NCBI RefSeq assembly: GCF_963974425.1
Contig: NZ_CAXBCK010000020.1
Location: 1-62,476 of the forward strand
Direction: 5' to 3'
Origin: Marixanthomonas sp963974425
GTDB taxonomy: Bacteria > Bacteroidota > Bacteroidia > Flavobacteriales > Flavobacteriaceae
Length of the DNA stretch: 62,476 nucleotides
Positions 1-9,297 of this stretch are shown here, piece by piece. The position numbers and the translations under genes are program-made. Within the stretch, counting starts at the first letter, position 1; each line of letters opens with the position of its first letter. The notes under the pieces were generated by a model that was given only the letters and a program-made list of their open reading frames with translations, was not told where the DNA came from and ran no database searches.

Positions 1-527
1 ACGAAGATACAGATGGAGATGGTGTGCTTGATGGCGATGAAGTTTCAGATGATACAGATCCAAACGATCCTTGTGATTTTAATGTTAATAATCAAGATTT
101 ATCAATAGTTAGTGATGCGTGGTTGTCGTTAGATTGTGATGGAGATACAATTATTAACGGTGATGAACTTGGTGACGAAAATAGTAATGGCATTCCAGAC
201 TATCTTGAAGCTTTTGTCAATGACATAAAAGTATACGATATAATGACCCCTAATGGAGATGGTGTTAATGATGTATTTAGTATTGCCGGCATAGAAAACT
301 TTCCAAATAATACAGTAGAAATTTATAACAGATGGGGAGTAAAAGTGTATGATACTAAAGGCTATGGAACGGCAGGGAACTTCTTTAGAGGAATTTCTAA
401 TGGACGAGTAACAGTTCAAAAAGAAGAAGAATTGCCTGTCGGAACCTATTATTACATAATCATTTATGTAGATAATAATGGTGAGACCCAAAAATTAGCA
501 GGACCATTATACATAAACAGAAGATAA
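1..527 (+). CDS. T9SS substrate with type B C-terminal sorting domain (C-terminal part only)
   Basis: The frame is open at the left edge (first full codon at base 3) and ends in TAA, so only about the last 174 residues of a larger exported protein are visible. The visible N-terminal part has Asp-rich calcium-binding repeats of the thrombospondin type 3 kind (DTDGDGVLDGDE, DTDPNDPCD). The last ~90 residues match the gliding-motility-associated C-terminal (CHU_C, type B) sorting domain: TPNGDGVNDVFSI, FPNNTVEIYNRWG, then a TYYYIIIYVD strand. Family knowledge: type B domains direct secretion through the type IX system and usually need a PorP/SprF partner, and one is encoded directly downstream. 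Inference: a cell-surface adhesin, SprB-like in role; its full size is unknown. Confidence 0.85.
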   Translation, partial: EDTDGDGVLDGDEVSDDTDPNDPCDFNVNNQDLSIVSDAWLSLDCDGDTIINGDELGDENSNGIPDYLEAFVNDIKVYDIMTPNGDGVNDVFSIAGIENFPNNTVEIYNRWGVKVYDTKGYGTAGNFFRGISNGRVTVQKEEELPVGTYYYIIIYVDNNGETQKLAGPLYINRR

Positions 528-544
528 AAAAGCATATAAAAAAT

Positions 545-571
545 ACCTATCAGGTGTAACACCTGATAGGT
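545..571 (+). terminator. perfect 12-bp inverted repeat between the adhesin and the PorP gene
   Basis: ACCTATCAGGTG (545-556) and CACCTGATAGGT (560-571) form a perfect 12-bp stem with a 3-base TAA loop. There is no T-run after it on the plus strand, only TTAAAC. It may therefore be an intra-operon attenuator or RNA-stability hairpin that lowers expression of the downstream genes rather than a full terminator. Confidence 0.55.
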
Positions 572-586
572 TAAACAAACTTACTT

Positions 587-1531
587 ATGAAAAATTTTAA
601 CTTTCAACTGTTAACCATATTGATCTTAGGGTTGGTTGTGCAAACATCTTATTCACAACAAGACGCTCAATATACCCAATATATGTACAACACTTTAAGT
701 ATAAACCCTGCTTATGCAGGTTCAAGAGATGTATTTAGTTTTGTTGGCCTATACAGAAGCCAATGGGTAGGTCTAGATGGTGCCCCCACAACTTATACTG
801 CATCCATGCACACACCTAGTGGAAAGCGAGTAGGACTTGGATTAAATATTGTAAGAGATGAAATATTTATTTCAGAAGAAACATATATAGATGTCGATTT
901 TAGCTATACACTAGATGTTTCAGAAAAAGGGAAATTAGCATTAGGATTAAAAGGTGGGGCACATTTATTAGATGTAAATAGTAATAAGGCTAATACCGGT
1001 GCTGAAAATGGATCTGATTCTGAAGCTGAAATATTTATTGATAATAAGTTTTCTCCTCAAGTGGGGATAGGAGCTTATTATTATACCGATAAATTTTATC
1101 TTGGTTTAAGCGCCCCTAATATTCTTGAAACAGAACATTTTGATGAATCTAACAACAGTAATATCTCTAGCTCTACAGCAAAAGAGAAAATAAATTTCTA
1201 TTTAATTACAGGCTATGCATTTGATTTAAATGATGATTTAAAATTTAAACCAGCTTTATTAACCAAACTGGTAGAAGGAGCTCCTTTGCAAGTAGATATT
1301 TCAGCAAATTTTTTAATTAAGGAAAAGGTCACATTGGGTGCTGCTTATCGATGGAGTGCAGCGTTTAGTGGTTTAATAGGGTTTCAATTAAGTGACCAGC
1401 TTATGTTAGGTTTTGCTTATGATAGAGAAACCACCGAGTTGCAGCAATACAACGATGGTTCTTTTGAGGTGTTTTTAAGGTTCGAACTGTTTAATAAAAA
1501 CAATCAAATGGTATCTCCAAGATTCTTCTAA
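587..1531 (+). CDS. PorP/SprF family type IX secretion outer-membrane protein
   Basis: This 314-residue protein begins with a signal peptide (cleavage expected near SYSQQ, residues 20-25). The family's N-terminal signature QYTQYMYNTLSINPAYAGSR follows, then SQWVGLDGAP, and the remainder reads as alternating beta strands of an outer-membrane barrel. Length fits the PorP/SprF family (~300 residues). Family knowledge: these proteins act with the type IX machinery to export or anchor adhesins carrying type B sorting domains. The gene sits 59 bp after such a substrate and 20 bp before an OmpA/TPR protein, the usual three-gene layout. Function is confident at family level; the specific partner is inferred from position. 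Confidence 0.92.
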   Translation: MKNFNFQLLTILILGLVVQTSYSQQDAQYTQYMYNTLSINPAYAGSRDVFSFVGLYRSQWVGLDGAPTTYTASMHTPSGKRVGLGLNIVRDEIFISEETYIDVDFSYTLDVSEKGKLALGLKGGAHLLDVNSNKANTGAENGSDSEAEIFIDNKFSPQVGIGAYYYTDKFYLGLSAPNILETEHFDESNNSNISSSTAKEKINFYLITGYAFDLNDDLKFKPALLTKLVEGAPLQVDISANFLIKEKVTLGAAYRWSAAFSGLIGFQLSDQLMLGFAYDRETTELQQYNDGSFEVFLRFELFNKNNQMVSPRFF

Positions 1532-1551
1532 TTTTATAAAAACGACTTATT

Positions 1552-3489
1552 ATGAAACTACATATAACAATACTATTTACGCTATTTCTTTGTATTAACG
1601 TGGGTGTTAAGGCACAGAATAAAGCAATAAAAAAAGGAGATGAAAATTATAAGAATCTTTCTTATGTTAATGCAACTGAGAACTATCTCAAGGTTGCTAA
1701 AAATGAAAAAGAGCTTTCTGCGGAATCGCTTAAAAAGCTAGGTGATTCTTATTACGTCATTGCGGATTATGAAAATGCGGCAAAGTGGTATGCAAAACTA
1801 TTTGAAGAATTCGAAATTTCAGAAGCGGATTATCTGTACAGATATGCTCAGTCTTTAAAAAGTACAGAACAATATGATTTGTCTAATAAAATCATGAAAA
1901 AATTAGAAGATTTAAATAAGTCCGATATTAGGGCAAACCTGTTTATCGATAATCAAAACTATGTTGAAGAAATTGAAAAAAACTCAGGAAGATTTCAAAT
2001 AGAAGTTGCATCGTTTAATTCAAAAAGTTCAGATTTTGCCCCGTTTATGTATGGAGATACTTTGGTGTTTGCTTCAAACCGCTCAACAAGAGGTCCTGTA
2101 AAACGTATTAACGAATGGAATAATTCACCTTTCTTCAATTTATATTCTGTATCGTCTTCTTCAGAAAAACAAAATAAGTTTGATTCTGAAATAAATACGA
2201 AATACCACGAATCTACCGCTGTTTTTAGTCCAGACGGCAAAACAATGTATTTTACTAGAAGTAATTATACTAATAAAGAGTTTAGGAAAGATGCAACAGG
2301 GGTAAACCATTTAAAACTTTACCGCGCTCGTAAAAACAATGAAAAATGGAATGTAGAAGAATTACCTTTTAGTAGTGATGATTATTCTGTCGCACATCCG
2401 GCTTTAAGTCCTGATGGTAAAACACTTTATTTCTCTTCAGATATGCCTGGTGGAAAAGGTATGTCAGATCTTTACAAAGTAGCTATAAAAGCAGACGGTT
2501 TTGGGAATCCAGAGCTATTAAAAGGGGTTATTAATACCGAAGGAAGAGAGACTTTTCCTTTTGTAGCGAAAAACGGTAATTTATATTTTGCATCCGATGG
2601 GCACGTAGGCTTAGGAGGTCTTGATGTATTTGTAGCTTTTCCGAACGGTGAAAATGTGTTTACTGAAGTTCAAAATATTGGAGAGCCCATAAATAGTAAT
2701 AAAGACGATTTTACTTTTATAATTGATGAGGAAAAGAAAACAGGCTACTTTGCTTCAAATAGAGGGAAAAATAACAATGATGATATTTATAAGGTTACCC
2801 AGATTGAACCATTATTAACACCTTGTTTTCAGTCTATCAACGGAATGGTATATGATGAAAACACAAATACAATTTTACCGAATGTAAAAGTAGTATTGTA
2901 CAATGCTACTAATGAAAAAGTAGAAGAACAAACTTCAGATAGTAAAGGAGCTTTTAATTTTATTAATGTAGAATGTTCAGCTACTTATACGTTGCGCTCT
3001 GAGAAAGATGAGTATATTACTTCAGAAAATAAAGTAACCACTACAGAAGAAAGTAACAAAATAATTGCTACCAAGGTAGTATTAGTTCCTAAAGATTTAA
3101 ATAAAGATAAGGTTGGAGAAGATCTTTTTAAGTTGTTAGATTTAAAACCAATAAATTTTGATCTAAATAAAAGTGATATTCGCAAAGATGCAAAAATTGA
3201 ACTACAAAAGATTATTGCTTACTTAAATAAATACCCAACAGTAAAAATTGATATAAGGTCTCATACCGACAGTAGAGGTAGTGACGTTTACAATGAAAAA
3301 CTTTCTGATAGAAGAGCAAAATCAACATTAAACTATCTAGTTAAAGAAGGCGGAATAGATGCAGCTCGAATAACTGGAAAAGGTTACGGGGAAACTCAAT
3401 TACTCAATAAATGTAAAAATGGCGTTTCATGCACAAACGAAGAACACGAGCGCAATCGTAGATCTGAGTTTATAATAGTCGAAAAGTAA
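1552..3489 (+). CDS. OmpA-family protein with TPR and PD40 repeats (PorE/SprE-neighbour type)
   Basis: A 645-residue exported protein. A signal peptide (cut near VKAQ) is followed by TPR-like helices (about 25-130), then WD40-like PD40 blades with the repeated pattern FSPDGKTMYF / LSPDGKTLYFSSD (about 155-420), a carboxypeptidase-regulatory-like fold (INGMVYDENTN onwards, about 430-510) and a C-terminal OmpA domain (INFDLNKSDIRKDA; HTDSRGSDVYNEKLSDRRA). The OmpA Asp and Arg that bind peptidoglycan are present. This architecture is the one seen in PorE-type proteins that tether the type IX system to the cell wall. It is the last gene of the adhesin-PorP-OmpA unit and ends just before a strong terminator. 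Confidence 0.9.
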   Translation: MKLHITILFTLFLCINVGVKAQNKAIKKGDENYKNLSYVNATENYLKVAKNEKELSAESLKKLGDSYYVIADYENAAKWYAKLFEEFEISEADYLYRYAQSLKSTEQYDLSNKIMKKLEDLNKSDIRANLFIDNQNYVEEIEKNSGRFQIEVASFNSKSSDFAPFMYGDTLVFASNRSTRGPVKRINEWNNSPFFNLYSVSSSSEKQNKFDSEINTKYHESTAVFSPDGKTMYFTRSNYTNKEFRKDATGVNHLKLYRARKNNEKWNVEELPFSSDDYSVAHPALSPDGKTLYFSSDMPGGKGMSDLYKVAIKADGFGNPELLKGVINTEGRETFPFVAKNGNLYFASDGHVGLGGLDVFVAFPNGENVFTEVQNIGEPINSNKDDFTFIIDEEKKTGYFASNRGKNNNDDIYKVTQIEPLLTPCFQSINGMVYDENTNTILPNVKVVLYNATNEKVEEQTSDSKGAFNFINVECSATYTLRSEKDEYITSENKVTTTEESNKIIATKVVLVPKDLNKDKVGEDLFKLLDLKPINFDLNKSDIRKDAKIELQKIIAYLNKYPTVKIDIRSHTDSRGSDVYNEKLSDRRAKSTLNYLVKEGGIDAARITGKGYGETQLLNKCKNGVSCTNEEHERNRRSEFIIVEK

Positions 3490-3510
3490 AAAAAAATAAA
3501 TTCATTAAAA

Positions 3511-3537
3511 AAGCCCTCTTTTAAAAGAGGGCTTTTT
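3511..3537 (+). terminator. rho-independent terminator after the PorP-OmpA unit
   Basis: AAGCCCTCTTTT and AAAAGAGGGCTT form a perfect 24-bp palindrome ending in a T-run. It lies between the OmpA gene and the convergent acidic lipoprotein and can serve both strands. Confidence 0.9.
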
Positions 3538-3561
3538 AATTATTGAAAAAAAACGAACAAA

Positions 3562-3798
3562 TTACATATCGTCGTTTCCTTCCATTTCGTCTTCTACTTC
3601 ATCAGCAGCGTTATCCATGGCTTCGCCAGTTTCTTCGGCTGCATTTTCCATTGCGTCGCCAGTATCTTCAGCAGCGTCTTCCATGTCGTCTGCCATTTGT
3701 TCCATATTGTCTTCAGCTTTTTCTTCATTTGTTTCTCTACAAGAATAAACAGAAGCAACTAAAGCTAATGCTGCAAAGGATAAAAATACTTTTTTCAT
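3562..3798 (-). CDS. small acidic helical lipoprotein
   Basis: 78 residues. MKKVFLSFAALALVASVYSC is a lipoprotein signal with Cys20. The mature part is a low-complexity string of Asp, Glu, Ala and Met built from repeated units such as MADDMEDAAEDTGDAMENA, which should form acidic amphipathic helices. No enzyme motif is visible. It stands alone, convergent with the OmpA gene, and has its own TACTTTTG -7 box upstream. Similar tiny lipoproteins of unknown role are common in Flavobacteriia; whether it faces the periplasm or the surface cannot be told. Reading frames on the other strand here are shadows of this repeat. Confidence 0.75.
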   Translation of the reverse strand: MKKVFLSFAALALVASVYSCRETNEEKAEDNMEQMADDMEDAAEDTGDAMENAAEETGEAMDNAADEVEDEMEGNDDM

Positions 3799-3828
3799 AA
3801 TGTGTGTGATTAGTGATTAATAATACCT

Positions 3829-3836
3829 CAAAAGTA
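3829..3836 (-). promoter_or_regulatory. TAnnTTTG -7 box for the acidic lipoprotein
   Basis: On the minus strand the sequence reads TACTTTTG, matching the Bacteroidetes -7 consensus, 31 bases upstream of the lipoprotein ATG. No clear -33 TTG was checked off. Confidence 0.5.
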
Positions 3837-3956
3837 CTTATTTTTTTATTTGTGTTGGGGCATAGAAAAAATTATTTCAATATAATAAAATACATTATTT
3901 TAGTCTTTAGTCCATTTTTTATTGGATTTATTCCAAAAATAGTTTATTTTCGGATT

Positions 3957-4727
3957 ATGGAAAAAAATATACCTATCGAAGCAAAGCGTTTTAAAAAAGT
4001 AAGAGAAGAGCAAAAATATACACAACACTCCTTTGCTGAATTATTACAAATTGGGACCACAACAGCAGATATAGAAAGAGGAAAAACAAAACTTTCGGGA
4101 AAGGCTGTGATGGAGTTACTACTTCAATTTGATATTAACCCATTATGGTTGTTTGGTAATAGTTTTAACCAATATCTAAATGTAAATAATGGCGATGTTA
4201 GTCCTCAGGTGATAACGATAGATAAAGAAGAGAACGAAACCATACTTTTAGTAAACCAAAAAGCTGCAGCGGGATATCCACACAATGTTCAAGATGTTGG
4301 TTGGTACGATACCTTGCCAGCATTTAATATTCCATTGCCAGAATACCGTAATGCCACATACAGAGGTTTTCAGGTAGAAGGTGATAGCATGTTGCCTAAT
4401 ATACGGCCTAACGAGTGGGTACTTGGTAAAGCTGTCTCTAATATTTCAGAAGCAAGTGATAGTCGTATTTATATAGTTGTGTTACACGATTCGGTACTGG
4501 TGAAAAAGCTTCAAAAAATTCCGAACGCCCCCAATAAAGTGCGTCTTATCTCACTTAATTCTGAATACTTACCCATAAATGTAGAAGTGAAAAATATACA
4601 AGAATTATGGCAAGTAAATAGTAAACTTAGTTTTGGAGTTGATGAACCTTCTGAAACTATTCTTTTTAAACAATTACAGCAATCTATGGAAGAGTTGAAA
4701 GGACAAATTAATAACCTGAAACAATAG
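3957..4727 (+). CDS. XRE-family regulator with S24 (LexA/repressor-like) peptidase domain
   Basis: I start it at ATG 3957 (256 residues) because the 48 codons upstream are hydrophobic low-complexity sequence and homologues begin near IPIEAKRFKKVREEQ. Residues 7-75 are a helix-turn-helix of the XRE type. Residues ~95-225 resemble the S24 fold of phage repressors: AAAGY marks the Ala-Gly self-cleavage region (about 103-107), S144 in EGDSM is the nucleophile position and K183/K184 in LVKKL the lysine position. The C-terminus is a short coiled coil. Inference: a stress- or DNA-damage-responsive repressor; no umuDC-like partner is adjacent, so its targets are unknown. Confidence 0.82.
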   Translation: MEKNIPIEAKRFKKVREEQKYTQHSFAELLQIGTTTADIERGKTKLSGKAVMELLLQFDINPLWLFGNSFNQYLNVNNGDVSPQVITIDKEENETILLVNQKAAAGYPHNVQDVGWYDTLPAFNIPLPEYRNATYRGFQVEGDSMLPNIRPNEWVLGKAVSNISEASDSRIYIVVLHDSVLVKKLQKIPNAPNKVRLISLNSEYLPINVEVKNIQELWQVNSKLSFGVDEPSETILFKQLQQSMEELKGQINNLKQ

Positions 4728-4780
4728 GATAATCTTTTAATTAGCGTAGCTATCTTTATCTTAAAATTCTCTATAATAGT

Positions 4781-5596
4781 ATGAATAGAAAACTCCTTTA
4801 TCCTTTATTGGTGCTTTTAGTTACAGTATGCCTTTATTATGCTGAAAAATATATAGATAAACAAAATGAAGCATATCCAGATATGTCTGGAGAAACCACT
4901 AAAACCTATTCTGAATTTAGTGAAGACTATTTACCACAATCTACTTATAACACTATTGTAACCCATAAATATTATATCTTGTCTTATGCTGAATCGCATG
5001 AACAGGCTGAATGGGTAGCGTATGAACTTAGTAAAAATCAGATTGTAAATAATGACTTTAAACGTCCCTATTTTGTTGAAGATCGTGAAGTGAAAACTGG
5101 CTCGGCAGATTGGCGTAATTATAAAAATTCTGGATTTGATAGAGGGCATCTTGTTCCAGCTGCTGATCGGGAGTTTTCTGAAAATGCGTATCATGAAACT
5201 TTTTTGACTAGTAATATAAGTCCGCAAAATCACAAATTTAACGCAGGTATTTGGAACCGATTAGAACAGAAAACTCGCTATTGGGCGAAAAAGTATAACG
5301 GTATTTATGTGGTAACTGGGGGCGTTTTAAAAGATGGACTGCAAACAATTGGTGACGAGAACGTTTCGGTGCCTGAGGCTTTCTATAAAATTTTAGTAGA
5401 TGTTTCAAAAGGGAAACATAAAGCAATTGCTTTTTTAATCCCTAATAAGGCAACGAGTGAGTCATTTTATGAATATGTGGTTTCCATTGATAAAATAGAA
5501 AAAGAGACAGGAATTGATTTTTTTCCAAAACTACATGATTCCATAGAGAATAGGTTAGAGGCTACTTCAAGTGCTATAGATTGGGGAAAACGGTAG
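4781..5596 (+). CDS. secreted or membrane-anchored DNA/RNA non-specific endonuclease
   Basis: A 271-residue protein with an N-terminal hydrophobic signal or anchor (residues 5-20). The NUC1/Serratia-type nuclease motif follows as GFDRGHLVPAADR, with catalytic His123, and the metal-binding Asn region is NHKFNAGIWNRLE (about 150-161). Family knowledge: these Mg-dependent enzymes cut single- and double-stranded DNA and RNA without sequence preference. An extracytoplasmic location suggests nutrient scavenging or degradation of extracellular DNA. It is preceded by the S24 regulator and is convergent with rodA, 17 bp from its end. Confidence 0.9.
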   Translation: MNRKLLYPLLVLLVTVCLYYAEKYIDKQNEAYPDMSGETTKTYSEFSEDYLPQSTYNTIVTHKYYILSYAESHEQAEWVAYELSKNQIVNNDFKRPYFVEDREVKTGSADWRNYKNSGFDRGHLVPAADREFSENAYHETFLTSNISPQNHKFNAGIWNRLEQKTRYWAKKYNGIYVVTGGVLKDGLQTIGDENVSVPEAFYKILVDVSKGKHKAIAFLIPNKATSESFYEYVVSIDKIEKETGIDFFPKLHDSIENRLEATSSAIDWGKR

Positions 5597-5613
5597 TTGT
5601 TTTTCAGAAAAAA

Positions 5614-6873
5614 CTAAATTCCGTAGTACGAATTTGCTCCATCGAGTCTAATGAAAATAAATAGAAGGATAGTAAAGCCCCATAATCCAGAGCCTCCGTA
5701 ACTAAAGAAGGGCAATGGAATCCCTACAGTTGGAAATAGGCCTGTAACCATCCCCACATTTACAAAAAAGTGAAAAAACAAAATAGCGGCAACGCTATAT
5801 CCATACACTCGGCTAAATGGGTTCTTTTGGCGTTCGGCTAAAAACAAAACTCGAACAATTAATCCAACAAATAGTAAAATAACCACCATACTCCCCAAAA
5901 AGCCCCATTCTTCGCCAACGGTGCTAAAAATGTAGTCTGTATGTTGTTCGGGCACAAATTTACCTTTGGTCTGTGTACCTTCCGTCCAGCCTTTGCCAAG
6001 CCATCTACCACTACCAATAGCAATTTCACTTTGGTTGGTGTTGTAGCCTATTCCTTTAGAGTCAATTTCCTTTCCTAATACAATATTAAAACGGTCTCTA
6101 TGGCGTTGCTCAAAAAGATTGTTGAAAATATAGCTTACAGAAAAAGAAAAGCCAATACACGCAGCGACAATTACAATATACTTAAATAGATTAGGACGTT
6201 TTTTCAATTTTCTGAAAAACAGAAATCCAGCAATTAATACAACAGTTAAAACCACCCAGAACGTCCCAAAAGCTAAGGTTGAAATAAATAAAGCGGCGGC
6301 AAAAAAGCCTAATAAAAGATATACAAAATGCAACCCCTCTCTATACAAAGGGAAAACAAAGGCTGCATAAATGAGAGCACTCCCAGGGTCGGGCTGGGGA
6401 ATTATTAAAATAGCTGGTAATGCAATAATTAAAAATGCTTTAAGTTGATCTTTAAATTGATGCATGTCCGTTTGTATATCGGTCAGGTACTTAGATAGAG
6501 CTAATGCTGTAGCTGCTTTTGCAAATTCACTGGGTTGAAGACTTATACCTCCAAAAGCATACCAAGAGGTAGCTCCAGAAATTGTTTTACCAAATAGAAA
6601 GAGTCCTATTAACGATAGTAAAGAGACTAAATAAATAACGCTGGAAAAGCGTTCATAAAATTTTGCTTCTATTGCTAAAATAAAAATGATGAGGATAATA
6701 CTTAAAAATATCCAAAGTAGTTGCTTGGTATAGATTTGATTAAAATCCCAAAACGCCGTTGCGCTATCATCTAGTGAAGCTGAATAAATGTTTATCCAAC
6801 CAATGGCAACCAATGCGAAATAGAAAAAAATAGTGAGCCAGTCTAACTTTACGAGTCCTTTGCTTACCGCCAT
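5614..6873 (-). CDS. rodA: rod-shape SEDS peptidoglycan glycosyltransferase RodA
   Basis: 419 residues with about ten membrane helices and SEDS-family signatures: GGISLQPSEFAK, QPDPGSALIY, FNIVLGKEIDSKGIGYN, TDYIFSTVGEEWGFLG and the C-terminal GIPLPFFSYGGSG. Family knowledge: RodA polymerises lipid II glycan strands in the elongasome together with PBP2. Its ATG overlaps the last base of the PBP2 stop codon (TAATG), which points to translational coupling and a fixed ratio of the two partners. It is the last gene of the mreB-mreC-mreD-mrdA-rodA operon. Confidence 0.96.
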   Translation of the reverse strand: MAVSKGLVKLDWLTIFFYFALVAIGWINIYSASLDDSATAFWDFNQIYTKQLLWIFLSIILIIFILAIEAKFYERFSSVIYLVSLLSLIGLFLFGKTISGATSWYAFGGISLQPSEFAKAATALALSKYLTDIQTDMHQFKDQLKAFLIIALPAILIIPQPDPGSALIYAAFVFPLYREGLHFVYLLLGFFAAALFISTLAFGTFWVVLTVVLIAGFLFFRKLKKRPNLFKYIVIVAACIGFSFSVSYIFNNLFEQRHRDRFNIVLGKEIDSKGIGYNTNQSEIAIGSGRWLGKGWTEGTQTKGKFVPEQHTDYIFSTVGEEWGFLGSMVVILLFVGLIVRVLFLAERQKNPFSRVYGYSVAAILFFHFFVNVGMVTGLFPTVGIPLPFFSYGGSGLWGFTILLFIFIRLDGANSYYGI

Positions 6874-8735
6874 TATCGATTAATTTTAAAAGGTTCGTCA
6901 CTATATGGTTTAGCATATTCTTCTTCCAAACTACCATTTAACACGTAATTTTCCATGTCTTTTCGAGTGATTTCACCTTTTATATATTTTTCTATCATCA
7001 AGCCAGCAATTCTACCTGCCCATCTAGAACCCCAATATCCATTTTCAACAAAAACAGCTATGGCAATTTTTGGATCGTCTTTGGGTGCAAAAGCTACAAA
7101 TATAGAGTGGTCTGTCAATTGCATGCGTTTGCCATCTACCCGGATAAAGTTTTCGGCTGTACCTGTTTTTCCACATATTTCAATATCTGGAATTCGTATA
7201 TAGGAAGCTGTACCACGAGTGTATACTTCATGCATTCCTTCTACGATAGGTTCAAAATTTTGCGGGTCTATCGTTGTTTTATGTTTTTGGTTATATTCTT
7301 TTGGGATAGTATCTGTATCTCCTATACTTTTTATAACGTGTGGTGTATAATACCAGCCTCGATTAGCGATAGTTGCTGTAAAATTGGCCATTTGTATGGG
7401 TGTCATCAATACTTCACCTTGACCAATTGCATTTGAGATTGTAGCAGTAGCATACCAATTGTTTTCAGGATACATACTATTATATGTATGTGCATCGGGT
7501 ATTTTTCCTGGTCGCCCGCTAGGTAAGTCGTACCCTAAATAATGACCTAAACCAAAACTCTCCAGATGGTTTTCCCAAGCATCCATCCCTTTTTGTGGTG
7601 TTGAGTATTTTTCAATAGTACGTCTGTAAACCGTACAAAAATATGCATTACACGAGTTTGCAATACCACCAACCATTGATAATGGACTAGCATGGTGGTG
7701 ACACCCTAATTTTTTTCCTCTTCCGTAGTGGTAGCCACCGTGACACGAAATTCTTTCCTTGGTGTCAATTACATTTTCCTGCATTCCTATTAAAGCAGTA
7801 AGTGTTTTAAAAGGTGATCCAGGCGGATATTCTCCTTGTAATCCACGATCAAAAAGAGGTTTTGCAATAGTATCATACCATAGCCTTGTAAAATTTTCAG
7901 AACGTTCCCTTCCTACTAACAGGCCTGGGTCATAATTTGGTGCTGTGACCAAACTTAGAATCTCGCCAGTCTTTGGTTCAATCGCAACAATACCCCCACG
8001 TTTGTTTACCATCAATTCCTCTCCATATTTTTGGAGTTCAGAATCTATGGTTAACTGCAAGTCTTTTCCTTTTTTTGGAAGTGTATCAAAAACACCATTA
8101 TTAAAGGGGCCAATATCTCTATTAAACCTGTCTTTCTGTATGTATTTTACACCTTTTACACCACGCAATAAATCTTCATACTGAAGTTCAACACCTTGTT
8201 TGCCTATAAGCTCTCCCATTTGGTAATAAGGATTTTCTTTTATAATGCGCTTATTAACTTCGGCAATGTAGCCTAAAACGTTTGCAGAATGTTTTACTTG
8301 GTAATCCCGTAAGGATCTTTTCTGAATATAAAACCCTTCGTACTTATACATTTTTTCTGAAAGGAAAGCATATTCAGCTTTTGTTAACTGCGGAATTACT
8401 ACCGAGGGTAATCTAGGGGAATAGACACGTGCTTTATTTAAAATGGTATCAAACCTACCTTCGCTAATTTTTAATAGTTTACAGAATTCTGTTGTGTCTA
8501 GTGGTTTTACCTCTCTAGGGATGACCATCACATCGTAAGAAGGTTGGTTAGAGACGAGTAGTTTCCCATCACGATCAAATACATAACCCCGTTGAGGATA
8601 ATCGTACAGTACTTTTACAGCGTTGTTTTGTGATAATTGTTGAAAGGAAGTGTCGTATACTTGTAAATAGAATAACCGTCCGGCAAAAACTACTCCAGTA
8701 ATCAGTACAACAACAAGTAATAAGATTTTACGCAT
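6873..8735 (-). CDS. mrdA: penicillin-binding protein 2 (elongasome transpeptidase)
   Basis: A 620-residue class B PBP with one N-terminal membrane helix (about 4-25) and a dimerisation/pedestal domain containing the RGYVFDRDGKLL motif. The transpeptidase domain has the active-site S307-x-x-K310 (PGSPFK), the SxN box S361-C-N363 and the K523-T-G box. A Cys/His-rich stretch between the first two motifs (C331, C345, H346-H348) looks like the metal site described in other PBP2 proteins; that is an inference. The enzyme cross-links peptidoglycan during side-wall growth. Placed between mreD (55-bp gap) and rodA. Confidence 0.96.
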   Translation of the reverse strand: MRKILLLVVVLITGVVFAGRLFYLQVYDTSFQQLSQNNAVKVLYDYPQRGYVFDRDGKLLVSNQPSYDVMVIPREVKPLDTTEFCKLLKISEGRFDTILNKARVYSPRLPSVVIPQLTKAEYAFLSEKMYKYEGFYIQKRSLRDYQVKHSANVLGYIAEVNKRIIKENPYYQMGELIGKQGVELQYEDLLRGVKGVKYIQKDRFNRDIGPFNNGVFDTLPKKGKDLQLTIDSELQKYGEELMVNKRGGIVAIEPKTGEILSLVTAPNYDPGLLVGRERSENFTRLWYDTIAKPLFDRGLQGEYPPGSPFKTLTALIGMQENVIDTKERISCHGGYHYGRGKKLGCHHHASPLSMVGGIANSCNAYFCTVYRRTIEKYSTPQKGMDAWENHLESFGLGHYLGYDLPSGRPGKIPDAHTYNSMYPENNWYATATISNAIGQGEVLMTPIQMANFTATIANRGWYYTPHVIKSIGDTDTIPKEYNQKHKTTIDPQNFEPIVEGMHEVYTRGTASYIRIPDIEICGKTGTAENFIRVDGKRMQLTDHSIFVAFAPKDDPKIAIAVFVENGYWGSRWAGRIAGLMIEKYIKGEITRKDMENYVLNGSLEEEYAKPYSDEPFKINR

Positions 8736-8790
8736 GTAGGGGATGCTTATTTTAAGTTTAAATTTTAAAAAATCCGGCTATAGTGGTTTG

Positions 8791-9297
8791 TTAGTTTTTT
8801 CGACTGAATAAGATTAAAATACTCATTAATAGTATTATACTAAATATTCCTGAAAATAACGTGGATTTAAGGATTAAAAGTATGTGTGAAAGGTTAAAAA
8901 TTTCAAGAGTGAATAGGATAATATGATGCAAAAAAACCATCGCTACAATATAGGTGAATTGTTGTGCTAACGAGGTTTTATATAATTTTATATTATTATG
9001 CTCATAACTAATACCAAAAGAGAATTTAAGTATCCACGGTCGTATGTATGCAATAAAAACCGAGGCAGCTGCATGAACCCCTCCAGAATCCCCAAATATA
9101 TCGATTGAGAAACCTAACAGAAAACTTAAAAATATTAATAATCCTTTATTTCCGCTAAGCGGGTATAATAGAATAAAAAGGATGTAAATATAAGGGTTAA
9201 TATACCCCAAAAAGTTAATGTGATTTAGAAGTAACACTTGTAAAAAAACAAGTAGTACAAACCGTAAAGCATTTATTAAAATTGCATTATTCTGCAT
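8791..9297 (-). CDS. mreD: rod shape-determining protein MreD
   Basis: 168 residues, nearly all hydrophobic, with five or six predicted membrane segments (for example LVFLQVLLLNHINFLGYINPYI cut into two helices, and a conserved FSIDIFGDSGGVHAAASVFIAY loop region). MreD is poorly conserved, so identification leans on position directly between mreC and PBP2. It is thought to help link MreC and MreB with the membrane enzymes. Its start overlaps the end of mreC by 11 bases. Confidence 0.88.
   Translation of the reverse strand: MQNNAILINALRFVLLVFLQVLLLNHINFLGYINPYIYILFILLYPLSGNKGLLIFLSFLLGFSIDIFGDSGGVHAAASVFIAYIRPWILKFSFGISYEHNNIKLYKTSLAQQFTYIVAMVFLHHIILFTLEIFNLSHILLILKSTLFSGIFSIILLMSILILFSRKN

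Noticed and set aside
3543..3800. Plus-strand frame opposite the acidic lipoprotein
   Set aside because: Leu/Arg/Gln-rich antisense of an Asp/Glu/Met repeat, with no start context; the minus-strand lipoprotein explains the region.
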